From Scleropages formosus (taxonomy: Eukaryota; Chordata; Actinopteri; Osteoglossiformes; Osteoglossidae): a stretch of 64,000 nt of DNA. Positions 45,472-57,400 of the stretch are shown one piece after another. Positions within the stretch are counted from its first letter, which is position 1, and each line of letters opens with the position of its first letter. The translations under genes were made by a program, and so were the position numbers. The DNA is taken from contig NC_041829.1 in the NCBI RefSeq assembly GCF_900964775.1, forward strand, positions 7,976,863-8,040,862, written 5' to 3'. The notes beneath the pieces are model-generated. The model made no database searches. It had not been told where the DNA came from and was given only the letters and a program-made list of their open reading frames with translations.

Positions 45472-45870
45472 CTGTGGAGCCCCAGCAGAGCAGATTCCCG
45501 CTTTCACTGACTGTCGCGCTGAAGCCGCAGCACAAGTCCGCTCACACCAAGCGTCCCATCATCGCGCACTCAGTCACACGGTAGCGCTCCTGTGGAATCA
45601 TGACAACGACAAAGAAGGACTTTAAAGCGCACGCACGACCGAGTGCGTGTGCATGAGGAGAACACCAGCAGCAGCCGGGCAGATGATGATCGCAGCGCGC
45701 TCAGTAACACCTCCCCTCAGCCCCTGGGATCCGCAGAGTAAAGCGTTAGAGATCCGAAAGAAACGATGCGTTCGCCCGTATTTAGAGCGCAGGGAGAGCG
45801 CGCGGACACGCAGTCTCCCGTCGAAATGATGGGCTGTGAACGGCGGGGACCGAGGGTGCGGTGACGTCAC
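45472..45870 (-). promoter_or_regulatory. SRC: Candidate SRC noncoding first exon and CpG-rich promoter
   Basis: A strong 5' splice site on the minus strand (CTCCACAG|gtgagcgc, intron starting at 45471) ends a block that is much richer in G+C and CpG than its surroundings, up to about 45870. It lies between SRC and the upstream gene MANBAL and has no coding potential. An untranslated first exon and promoter of SRC is the simplest reading, but the transcript join to 38323 is inferred. Confidence 0.45.
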
Positions 45871-46142
45871 GGGGAAACACTGAAGTGTTGCGCAAACCTG
45901 TCCTGTTTTGAGCGGCTGTCAATGGGCGTAGTGGGAATGCTGAAATAATAATGCTCAGGAAATGACAGCAAACAATACCAATACTGCCGTGAGGATGAGT
46001 AGCATTTGGTCTTTTTTTTTGCATAAGTTACATATGTTTTGTTCCCCTCAGAATATACATATTTTTTGCATATATAACTGAATTTACAAAAACTGACATC
46101 CGGTACCCTAGTATACTGAATTACTGCCTTCTACTGATTATA

Positions 46143-46364
46143 CACACACACACACACACACACACATTTTCAGAGCCGCTTGTCCCATACGGGGTCACGG
46201 GGGAACCGGAGCCTACCCGGCAACACAGGGCGTAAGGCTGGAGGGGGAGGGGACACACCCAGGACGGGACGCCAGTCCGTCGCAAGGTACCCCAAGCGGG
46301 ACTCGAACCCCAGACCCACCGGACAGCAGGACTGTGGTCCAACCCACTGTGCCACCGCACCCCC
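46143..46364 (-). repeat. SINE-1 copy, full length
   Basis: (CA)n, then cttgtcccatacggggtcac, and head cccactgtgccaccgcaccc. The perfect 13-bp duplication tctactgattata is at 46130-46142 and 46365-46377. It is the cleanest insertion in the window. Confidence 0.92.
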
Positions 46365-46399
46365 TCTACTGATTATAGTAGTGGGGAAATAATGGTAGA

Positions 46400-46705
46400 A
46401 GGTAGAGGTGCCTCCCAACTCCTGGGCTGTGGATCTGGACAGTTTCAGTGAGGGTGAGTTTGTGGGGAGTTTCCTTCACAGTCATAAGACACGTGTTTCA
46501 AGTGAACTGGTGACTTTAAACTGCCTGTTGGGAAAGTGAGTGAGTGAGCGAGCGAGTGAGTGAGTGAGTGACTGACTGACTGCTCTGCGCTGGACTGGTG
46601 TCCTGTACAGGGTTTACCTGCATCCCGCCCCACGGTTCCAGGTAGGCTCCAGACCACAGCAACCCCGCACTAAACAAGCATTTGCCGATAATGGATGGGT
46701 GGATA
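46400..46705 (+). repeat. SINE-3 copy with (GAGT)n
   Basis: Core 'agtttccttcacagtcataa', then a gagt/gact array at 46534-46580, then gactggtgtcctgtacaggg and a cagcaaccccgcac... end with aatggatggg. Confidence 0.55.
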
Positions 46706-48204
46706 ATAACAGTAATAGCAATTAAGGGTTACCAGGGAACATGAGTTGCATACAGCTCCAGAAAGTGATGGTATAACATTATATGCCTACTCACATTTGG
46801 TAAGTTAGGAAGTTTTCAACATTTTAAACACAGCTGAGTGACACTACAACCAGACCCCCCCTCCCGACTTGCCTGTTTTTGAACTGGAAATAGGAAATCA
46901 TGGCCTCCTGTGTTAAATCAAGGACAGCTGTACCATACAACTTGCTGACAAAATGTTGTGAATGAGCCACAACTTGTATTGTTACAGAATTATAATTATT
47001 TATATTTATAATTATTATATGGATTATATCATTACTTCCTGGTTATTCTTCTCTAAAAGAATAAAACTTTTTTTACCACTCATTTTCATCTAGAATAATG
47101 ATATTCTTTGCTGTTAAACCTTCATTAAAAATGGGAGAAACAGTGAGGAATGCTGCATTTTCATTTCTGCATATTTTGTCATGAAATGTTAAATAGGGAA
47201 GGTATAATGTATAAAATGTTAAATGGTTCTGACATCGTTTTCCCGTTTTCCTTAAGAACTTTGAACAAATCAAAATACAGGCCTCAAATTCTGCACATGA
47301 ACTGGGATGAGGGATGACTACTCTGGAAAAATCAATGAAAATAACTAGGTGATTTTTCCACAGTGACTGAAAGTGACTGAAAATCTATGGTATAACTTGG
47401 GAGTCTGTTAGAAAATGTGAATTTCAGACCTCGTTCATCACACCCATGGCTGAACTTGTAAATCTTGTTGCCGTTTTTAGTTTTAAATTATACTAAAGTG
47501 GACACCAAACGATCAAGCACAGTCTTGTTTTCAACATAATCTTATTGTAAAGCTGATTCAAAATATAACAAACAATCCAGCAATCCACACAATTAAACAC
47601 CATCAAAATGTACAGTATGTAATTTGACTAGGTAATAAAGCAAAGCAGAATGTAAAAATAAATCAAGATAGAATTAGTGTTAAAATGGATCTCTTCAATT
47701 TGTTCCTTTACTCAAGTAAACATGCGCATTGTTTACATGAATGCAGACAGAAGAGTTAGAATAACCGTATAAAGCTGAATGTGCACGTGTTTAAAGAGAT
47801 AATGACTTCCATCCACAAATTTTCAGTTTTCATTTAACATTTAAGGTTGTTGGAAAATGAAATGCTACTTTTGGTTTTCAGGAATCAGTGTCTGAAATAC
47901 TGCCATATACTACACAACAGAACTTTCTAACTGAAGACCAGTTTATGAAATTTAATTTGAAAAACTTATAAAATGTCTGGAAGCTTAAATACAGTATTAA
48001 AAGAAGCCTTAGTTGTTTTTTTTTTCCCTGGTGGATGGGAAATCCAGAGAACAACACTGGCTTGTGTATCATCACTGGAAGGTTTTCAGCTGATGGAATG
48101 TAAGAGGATTAGTTTGTTTGTTTCATTCAGATGGACTATGAATTCAAAATCCTCTCTGTGCTGTCAACCCCATTACTCCATATTTTCCCAAGCTCATTCA
48201 CAAG

Positions 48205-48642
48205 TTATCTTTTCTTTTTGCTTTCTTTCTTTGGCTTCTGCCGGACCTGAGAAACGGATCCTTTGGGTTTTCTCATCTGCTCTGTGCCATGTGTCTCACC
48301 AGGTTCTGCTTCCTCCTGTATGAAAACAATGATTATTATACAGTATATCAGGCACTTAATATTTCCACCTGAAAAGCAGACCTGCAAAAAATGGTAAATA
48401 AAAATGCCAAATAAGCCTTCAACTGGATTTACTGAAATATGTATAATCTAGTGACAAGTTGTTTTATGACTGCAATCAGTTTGTGCAAATACCTGGTCAT
48501 GGGCCTTGGAGGATGGTAATATTACCGCAAGGATGCACACAAGTTGGAATATGGCTCCCAGGAAGAGACCGTAACGTAAGAGATTTTCCAGGAGGGTGGG
48601 TTCTGGAACCTCGGGGGGTGAAAGGTCCAGTTCTCCAGACAT
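48205..48642 (-). CDS. MANBAL: MANBAL family small membrane protein
   Basis: Two coding exons, 48493-48642 and 48205-48315, with GT-AG borders and in-frame join, giving 86 aa (human 85). It begins [20 protein letters not shown]. One transmembrane helix lies at about residues 25-45 ([20 protein letters not shown]). The tail is short, hydrophilic and very basic, ending [10 protein letters not shown]. The near-identity of the [25 protein letters not shown] block to human MANBAL is decisive. The molecular function of the family is not established. A candidate noncoding first exon ends at 49073 (donor gtatgttg on the minus strand). The acceptor before the coding exon reads tccaaag|GGCTGG. The gene lies upstream of SRC on the same strand, as in human. 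Confidence 0.93.
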
Positions 48643-49072
48643 GATGACTATACTTCTGTATTCCACTCCAGCCCTTTGGATATCAAATCACAGGCAGTCA
48701 ACAAGAGTTTGTATTTCCAATATCCTCATCAAACAGGACACTTAAAACTGACTCGCTCACACATACTTACAAATAACATTAGAAAAGCTACAAATTCGTC
48801 TTTGTGTCGTGCAAGAGAAATACCCTAGTTAAAATATGCAAGGTTAAATAAAAATGAAAGTTAAACATGCAACCGCAGCTAATAATTTTCGTCGACAGTC
48901 TCTCTGCTGAACAGCATCTCTCCTGAAACATTCCTGTTTGCGGTTAAACAGTCAGCCGACAGAGGACTAAAAACAACACAGCTAACATTTTCATTACACT
49001 TCAGCTACAAAGTTTTCACCTTTATCTCAAAAGACAAATTCAGCTCACAATCGCATTTTGCCCACAACATAC

Positions 49073-49150
49073 CTGCAGAAGACACTACGGGTTCAGACAG
49101 GATATTGCATCACAGCCCAACTTCCGGTTGGCATTGTTATACGGATCGCT
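49073..49150 (-). promoter_or_regulatory. MANBAL: Candidate first noncoding exon and promoter of MANBAL
   Basis: A good 5' splice site (CTGCAG|gtatgt, minus strand) about 430 bp upstream of the coding exon. The upstream sequence is somewhat GC-richer. No TATA box is seen. Confidence 0.4.
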
Positions 49151-49479
49151 GCGGTTGCTGTATTGACTGATCTGGGATCAGGTTAAAAAGTCATGAACCT
49201 CTCAAAGCTGAACGAGCTGTCTGGTTTAGGATCAGGTTGTACTGCTATAATATAGGGCAAGTGCTACATCATTTAACACCCCATTGCAATGTTGCGTTAC
49301 AATATATCCAGTTATTTTGTATATTTAATGCCTCACATTATTTTTTAAAAGAAAATCACAATTAATAAAATGTAGTTTTTAGTAAGATTTCTTGCCCATG
49401 ACACACTCTGCACAGGAGAAATTTTTAGATGATATTATAAGACGATGGCAATTTCTAGAATTACAAGTTTTTGCATTAC

Positions 49480-49690
49480 CACTTTTAAATCTGTTTACAT
49501 TTGTATTTATTGTACCGACCGCACACCACTGCACTGCACTTTATTCTATAGTGTTCTTTGTGTAGTAGCTGTGAATTGTACTAGTAGTAATAGTATATGT
49601 TGTACATGTTGTCCTCTATGTCACATCGGGCAAACGCTGTTTCACTCCGATGTATGTTCTGCATTGTGGAAATGACAATAAAGTTGAACC
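49480..49690 (+). mobile_element. LINE 3' tail, 5'-truncated
   Basis: ccactgcactgcactttatt ... ending gaaatgacaataaagttgaa. This resembles the 3' UTR end of the LINE at 38560-39080. No coding part remains. Confidence 0.5.
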
Positions 49691-49796
49691 GAGATTCCCT
49701 GGTCGGCAATTCAATCTCTCACGTGCAGTCATTCAGATGCTATGACCGGATCTGACCACCAGGGGGAGACACATATTAATTTTGATGTGACGCCAT

Positions 49797-50005
49797 AAAA
49801 TTTTTGTTTATTTATTTAACTGAGGCTTTTCTCCAAAGCGACATAAATCATTCACTCATTTACACAGCTAGGTAATTTTACTGGAGTAATTTAGGGCAAG
49901 TACCTTGCTCAAGGGTACTAGTGCTGGAGGAAGGATTTGGATCTGCAAACGTCCTTTTTGGCCCAAAGGAAGCAGCTCTAACCACTACACTGCCAGCTGT
50001 CCCTG
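49797..50005 (-). repeat. SINE-2 copy, nearly full length
   Basis: Tail ttatttatttaactgaggct with tttctccaaagcgac, middle gggcaagtaccttgctcaag, head ctaaccactacactgccagc. Confidence 0.75.
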
Positions 50006-50284
50006 TCCCATCATGTCCCTCTTGAAACATAAATATCCCTTAACAGGGAAGATCAGACATGGACTTTAATACGCCTCCACAATATTATAGCAGTACCCTA
50101 AATTGATTACTCGTGACCTTTTGGATGCAAATACATGAGGAAATATCTGCTGCATTGGGTTCACAATCTGTCAGTCTGTATCTGATAAATACCAGTGTTT
50201 TCCTATAGTTCCCATGTTTATTTACACATGCATATTTCATTAGTAAAATTAATCAAATTGTCACCTCCCCTTGACACCTGGCAA

Positions 50285-50650
50285 TCTTCAGAGATCTTGT
50301 AGAATTCAGGTATCCAAATCCGAATTCGAATCCAAAGCAACTTCCAATGAACTATGTAGTGTTATCAGCCCACACACCTTATTCACCGCAGTGACTTACA
50401 CTGCTGGATACACTACTTACACTAGGTCACTCATCCATAAATCAATGGAACACACTCACTCACACACTATGGGGAACCTGAAGAGCATATCTTTGGACTG
50501 TGGGAGGAAACCAGAGCACCCGGAGGAAACCCACACAGACACGGGGAGAACATGCACTCCACAAAGACTGAGCGGGGATCAAAACCCCGTTCTCTCGCAA
50601 CACCCAGGCGCTCTGAGACAGCAGTGCTCTTTGCTGTGCTGCCATCCCAC
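50285..50650 (-). repeat. SINE-3 copy, nearly full length
   Basis: Read on minus: tRNA head at the high end, core seen on plus as tttggactgtgggaggaaac and cacacagacacggggagaac. It then runs through acttacactaggtcactcat to a tail matching the 61150-61268 end of the plus-strand copy. Confidence 0.75.
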
Positions 50651-51881
50651 CCCTTTTAACGGTGGTGCTGGTGACTGTTTTGGGACATAAATTCTGTTTG
50701 TTTGAAGTTAGGAAACCTTTTCAGAGTTGAATGTTGCAGTACTCCCAAAATATAATACTCAGCTCATCCTCTAGGTAATAAAACAATTTAAAAATGGTAG
50801 TTATAATGGTTGTATTCATTTGAGCTTGCATAAGATGAAGCTCATATGGAAAAGCTATCAGTATGTGGTGCACATGATAATGATGTTAACAACCAAAAAC
50901 TCAGTTTCAGCACTGTACCAATGAGATTACAAAGAAAGAAGTGAAATAACGCTCCCCTTGCATCACTGCAGGTGGGGATACTGACCAGGATTAATGTCTA
51001 ACCCCACCAAAGGATAATTGTAAAGGCGATCATTTTAAAATGGTTAAAGGAAATTTGAAACATACATTCTGCCAGTTTCTTTGGCACACTGAAGTTATAT
51101 ATTGGCCTGTATTGCTAATAAAACTAAGAATATTCCCCAGAAGCACGATTTTCAGGAGCATCAAATTACAGCGTCGTGAATGAGCCGTCAGTGACATTGC
51201 TACAGACGTTTCGTGGTCTTTACTTGCTCTGCCTGCCAAGATATCATAAGCAACCTAAACAAAGGAAACGTTTGTGTGTTTGTACATGAGATCAAGAGAT
51301 GAAGTCCATCCATCCATCTGTGACTCTCCGTATCTGGGCATGTTATTGTGGAACGACTTCCACAACGTGCCATTCAGTCTGTAAACCTTCCCCCGCGATA
51401 AAGATGGGCCCAAACAAGGCATTTCCTAGCAACCAGCAGGTCCGGCTCTGTTGGGGTCTTATCTACTTTCCTCGTTGAACAAAGCCCAATGTAAGACTTT
51501 AGATGAGATATCAGTGTTTTCAGCAAGAGGCAAGTTTTAGCGCTGTAAATGCATTTGAATGTATGCAAATCTGTCCCAGTATAACCAAATATAAAATAAA
51601 ATGCAAAGTAAAAATCACTTCCTTCAATAAGAGAGTCATTCAGGGTACAAAAGCAAAAGGAACTTTGTTGAAAGGTACCTGTAGTACATACTGTAAACAT
51701 TTATTTTTTATCACAGTGAATTCTTGGATATTCCCAAAGAGTAGAGAACACACCTACAAATGCATACTTCCAGTTTACTGTTAGAAAAAGTCTTTACGTA
51801 AAAGTTTGTTTAATTTTAAAAAGGTCAAAATTGAACATAGCACAATGAAGGACTCGTAATTCCCACGTAAAACATAATACA

Positions 51882-54146
51882 TTTATTTTAGTTACATATT
51901 GTTGGAAATGTCACTGCATTAAAGCCACTACAGTTGTGCAACTATTGATATGTTTATTACAATTACACTTTAAATTAATAAGGCTGTTGCAGCAATTACT
52001 AGACAAATGATCTCTGAAGTTTTTCTGTTAAATACATATGAAAACACGATATTTTTCTCAAGATTATTTTGAAAAAAAAGTAGAAATAAGTGCACATTCA
52101 CTGAATTCTTAAGGTGCTTGTTATACAGCGAGTGAGAGCTCCATAACAAAAAGCATTAAACAACATTTTTAAAAAGACTGCAAACACATTCGGCATAAAA
52201 GAAGGTTCGTCATGAAACAACCCACAGTATTGCCTTTGTTTCATGAGCTCATTTTGTTTCATATGTACCTGTACTGTTTCCAGAACTAAACTACTCTTTC
52301 AATGATGTTCTCAAAGGCAATATACATTCAAATATTCATTGTTTTACTACATTACATTCTCAGGGCAAGAAGACATGTCACAAGTTGAAGAGGGAAAATT
52401 TTCTATGGAAAGAAATTTAAGATGTTCAATATATAGCCTCATTTTAAACTGTTTTCCATCACCAGTTACATACATATATTATTTTTTCCACACTACGTTG
52501 ACACAGAACTCTACAGGGTGCAGTAACCTTTTGTGATATCAGACATTAACTTCCTTCATGCTGAGATCTTTCTGAGAGAAACTGCCATAAACACATAACA
52601 TAAAAGGCTGCTGTTTAAAATGCTTTGTTAAAGTAATGTGGATGTAATTAAATAACGTGTTTTCCTCATATTTTATCCCATCACATAAATACCAGTACAG
52701 AAGTCCCTTCTTTGAATGGTGGATACAAAAAGGGATTAAAAAGTGTCAAATATGCCATGGCATTACAAATATGACAGTGTGCAATCTTTTTCGAATAATG
52801 TAAGGCACCTGAAATGGTACAGGCTCTAAGTTCCAAGACAAATACCAATGCTAAATATGAATTCTTATTTAATGCTGCAAATTCACATAAAAATATCGGG
52901 GACACATTTATTGGATGCTGCAATAGCACACAAATGGTACATGACGAGGCTACTATTTTGTTCTATTGACAGATTAAAATGAAACTGGTGACAATTTGTA
53001 ATTAACAACCACACTGGCAGAGCATCAGTGGAATTATCTGTATTCCAATAAAATCCTGGAGTACAGTAACACTGTGACCACCACTGTGCATGGAACTCAA
53101 CTGTTCATTAGCCATGTCATTTTACTACAAAGTTTAATTTGATTCCTGTTATTTTTTCCAGTGTCACTACCAATGATTTGTTAGTTATCTGTCAAAAAAG
53201 CTGCCTGCCCAGCATTTCTTAAACATTCAGGGTACCTGAAGATACAATGGAACACCCACTTTAATTAAAACATAAGCAATATAAATTATGAAAGTATTTC
53301 TCTGGTTAATACTAACATACAAGGCACACAACATACAATATTTAAGATGGATTAACAGAGAGAAAAATACATAGGGATATTTAACAGAAATATTTAAAAA
53401 GACACAAATGGAAAAAAAATGACAGTAGAAAGGCAGCAGATATTATATATTGATTCATCATTAAGCTTTTTCACATAAAACAACAAACTCATGCTTTTTT
53501 GGACACAGGGGCACAATGAATGAAAAATGATCACACATCCCATACATTCCAGCAGAATAAAAACTATGTACAAAATTCTAACTCATCGGATGCCAGACGT
53601 AAAAGCATATATTTAAAATCTATACCAACTGATGTGCGAAAGCATTTTTCAATGGTAAAATTAAGAAAAATATTTTAAATTGGTTTTCATTTCAATTTTT
53701 TGGCAGTAAGACATAGGCCAGAAAAAACTGTTCTATGTAATATTTTATATAATATTCATGAGCAATAAATACAACGGTTTCTCTAGAGGTCAACACAGAA
53801 TCTGATCCCTAAACATGAATACTGTAATTGGCCATATTTTAGGTGGGCAAAAGTTGTCTTCAAAATATATGTTCACAAATGTAGCTAGCTGATCATACAA
53901 AGAGATGTGTAGGATAAGTGGGACTAGCTGTTACCCGCAAGGTTTGCTTGCTTATGCAAATGATCTGGTGTCAAGATGCAGATGATGGAATGCAGTTATG
54001 ACTTTGCAGGTAGATAGCGATGGACATAACATCTGAACATTCAGCAAAAGCTGAACCTACGGCCGGCTCTGGAAACCACGTTAACTGGCTTTTAACGGAG
54101 TCCCCAGAGAAGTTTCCAGAGGCATGATCCTCGACAGTTCCTCGCT
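51882..54146 (-). other. NFATC2: Probable NFATC2 3' UTR
   Basis: AT-rich, repeat-free sequence directly downstream of the last NFATC2 coding exon, ending at a minus-strand AATAAA (51882-51887). A long 3' UTR is usual for this gene. The extent is inferred. Confidence 0.4.
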
Positions 54147-54362
54147 CTATGTCTGACCTCGCCTGTGGACAGTCAGGTCCTTCCTTATTATGTCGTTAAC
54201 TGGAGGGCAGAAAGAAGTGGTAAATGTCACAGAGGCAGTTAAGAGAATTATAAATGTTCAAGCCCTGCGAAAAAATCATTATGTTCACTCCTTCGTAGAA
54301 ACCATCCAGCTGCAGACATGGGATAATGACGTTTAAAACTATATAGCTGCTTTGGATAAAAA

Positions 54363-54409
<47 letters not shown>

Positions 54410-57400
54410 TTTCAGAACCGCTTGTCCCATACGGGGTTGCAGGGAACCAGAGCCTAACCCAGCAACACAGCACGTAAGGCTGGAGGGGGAGGGGACACAC
54501 CCAGGACGGGACACCAGTCCATTGCAAGGCACCACAAGCGGGACTCGAACTCCAGACCCACCGGAGAGCAGGACCCGGTCCAACCCGCTGCGCCACCGCG
54601 CCCCCCTGGATAAAAACTCCTGTTAGAAAATAAACTGTCCACTCTAGAGATTTAATAATATGTAGAAATTAATTAAAATGCTAATAAAAAGGCAGCTAGT
54701 TGTTCATCAATTTCTAAGAAATTGATGACTCACTGCACTAGAGAGGGGTCACGGCTGAAGTCCCTGCACCACCCCCAGTGGTCCACAAGGAGGAAAAGGG
54801 CCGTTATCACCGACGGTTTGCGTCTTCGCTTTCACTGTGGCCCGCTTTCTACAGCACGGCTTCCTGTTGTTCCACTCAACAAAGCGAGGGATGGGTATAA
54901 ATGGAAACTTTTGCTGCCTCGGTGCTCTATAAATAGCAGCATGGCGCACATGACCCTTTGCGCTCTTGCGTTGTTGAAGCGGTGGGAGCGAAGGTATCCA
55001 TTTCAAAAGCATCTTTATCTTCCTTTAAATGTTTATGAAATGATACATCCTCTAAATTATAAGTACATGTTTGGTTTGGGATGACATTAAGATAAAGGTT
55101 CACTCAGTCAGAATTTCTATTACAAAACACAGCGATGACCTAGCAGTAGCAAAATATCAATATATTTATACCTCTAGAGCAAAGCCAAATCTGAGGCTTT
55201 GCTCATGAAGAGACACTATTTATTAAAATTATTTTTAATTTATTGCATTTAGTTAACACTTGGAATGTTAGCTTTGAAAAGTAAGGACAGTGAAGTACTG
55301 ATTTACACAGCTGAGTGATTTTTACTGTATTAAATGCAGGAAAATACTTTACTCAAGGATAGTAGTGGGAGTGGCATAATAAATCCAGGTCTTAGTGGTA
55401 GGTGAGTGGTAGGTAATGCTCGAACCACTATGCCCCCTATGGCAATTTGTTTCACAACATTGAATTAAATTGTGCAAAAAAAATTTAATCATATATTTTT
55501 TTTCTCCATTATTATTTGGGCAATTATTTTACCCAACTCAACTGAAAATTTTATAGACACACAACTAGATTGGATGCATTGCTTATGACCTAATTCTGCA
55601 GTCTGCACCTACACGTTTGCCTGCTCACCTTAATTTTAGGCCTTAACACATGAAAGACTGACAGTATGCTTTTAAACTTGTTTACTTAGTTGAACATAAT
55701 TTCTTTTTTTGTATTTAAACATTTGCACCATGGTTTTCTTTTCCTTGAAAATTAAAAAAAGCCCCTGCTTTGTAGTGTTCTTGAATGTATATTTCAGTAG
55801 TTGACGGTCTTTTTTGAGGTCCTATTTAAAGCTTTGACCTACATAGTGCACCAGGGGGAAGACTGCAAGCGCCGAGCAGGTAGAAAAGTGAAACAGACAC
55901 CAGGCTGCACAGAGCAGTGGCACGTAGGTTGTGCCAACGCCCACTCCCTCCCCCCTGCCCCTGGCTTCCCAAAACCCAAAGGCAAGAGCGGCAGCTTCGC
56001 TGAAATGATGCGCATTGATTGTCATCATATGTGTGTAACTGCAGAGAAAGACCCCAGATGTGTAAAAAAGACTTTAATGAACTCTCCAAATATCAGAGAC
56101 CTGTTCATGCATGGAGTGTCAATAAATACAATGAGTTCAAAGCACATAATGCATCTTGCATCTCAACGGGTGAGTGTAGTAGATGGTTAAGGGCATCAGC
56201 TGGTCAGTCTGCACCTTCCATCCAGCCATGGTGATGACCCCTCCCCTGGGATAGGAGTTATTCCAGTACTTCTCTTCTGAAATTCCAATTTAAACCTTTT
56301 CAGGATAGTACTCCACAGCACAGAAGGCAGGGGGAGTGTATGCTTTTGAACCAGAGTGGTACTGAAGAGGTTTTCATTAAGCATATTTTATTGAGCATCA
56401 TGTGCATTTATCTGATTAAGAAAATGATATTTCTTAAGCGATAGCTGAATTTATTACTGAAGAATTTCAAAAGAAAATAATCTGCAATTTAGCACAAGTG
56501 TCTATAAGTACACTTAATTTCCTCTGTTAGCTCTTTTGAGATTTGTTCCAAGCTTCTCGTGAAAACACCACCACAGTTAGGTCTATTTTGGAATAAACTA
56601 AGTTTTTAACAAGTGAAGTTTTTAGCAGCAATATGTTTATGTACAGTATGAGTTACGTATGTTTTATTTTAAATTAAATATAAATTAATTAAATATCTAT
56701 TTAAATATAGAAGTCCCAAGCACATGGTCCAAATCATCAGCTTGTCAGGATTAAACGTTTTAAAGTCTTTAGCCATTTTCATACTGAGAAAGTGTTAATC
56801 TCTTTCTCTCTAGTGGAATCTCACACTTTCAGTGCTTTCCTACCACAAAAATTTAGTAGCAAGCTGTGATTAGTGATGGGAAAAATGCCTGATCTTTAAT
56901 TGGTTCCAATTCAAAGAAAAATAAACGTTTTCTGCCAAAACCCTAATCCTGCCTTCTTGAAAGTTACAACATCAGCAAGAAAGGTACAAATATTACTCAC
57001 AAAGCAAATGAAATTACATGGAAACCTTTCACATTATCTGTTATGCGAAAACCCTTCTCTTCCCATTTAAGTTTAGTCTGTGGGCGTAATTGTACCTTCA
57101 CAAAAGTTCATTGAACTTAATATTTATATTGACAATAAATAGGTGAGATATTCTTTTAGAACAAATTACACTTTTCTTATTTAGCAAAACAGACCAAGGG
57201 TGAGAGAACAGACCGTCATCGGTTACACTAGAATAACTAAGTCTGCCTTTGCGTTGTTTACGAATGATAATTTTACTCTTTAATCACTGTGGTATATTTG
57301 AACACATCAGTACTGTGCTAACTGCATTTATTATTTAAAGCACGTTTATGTAACCCATGTCTTTTCAGCCCCTTTGACAACTTCATAGTCAGTAACAGTG

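Larger units (their letters stand above)
45871..48190. other. Intergenic region between SRC promoter and MANBAL
   Basis: Holds one SINE-1 copy and one SINE-3 copy, then AT-rich sequence with no recognised gene. A minus-strand ATTAAA at 47951-47956 may end the MANBAL transcript. Confidence 0.4.
49151..51880. other. Intergenic region between MANBAL and NFATC2 3' end
   Basis: Contains a LINE 3' tail, a SINE-2 and a SINE-3 copy. The rest (50700-51880) is AT-rich with no recognised gene. An extra minus-strand AATAAA at 51700-51705 could be an alternative NFATC2 end. Confidence 0.4.

Noticed and set aside
55801-56190. 129-codon plus-strand ORF in the NFATC2 intron
   Set aside because: No recognised domain, no splice-consistent context and overlapping minus-strand frames; likely chance.
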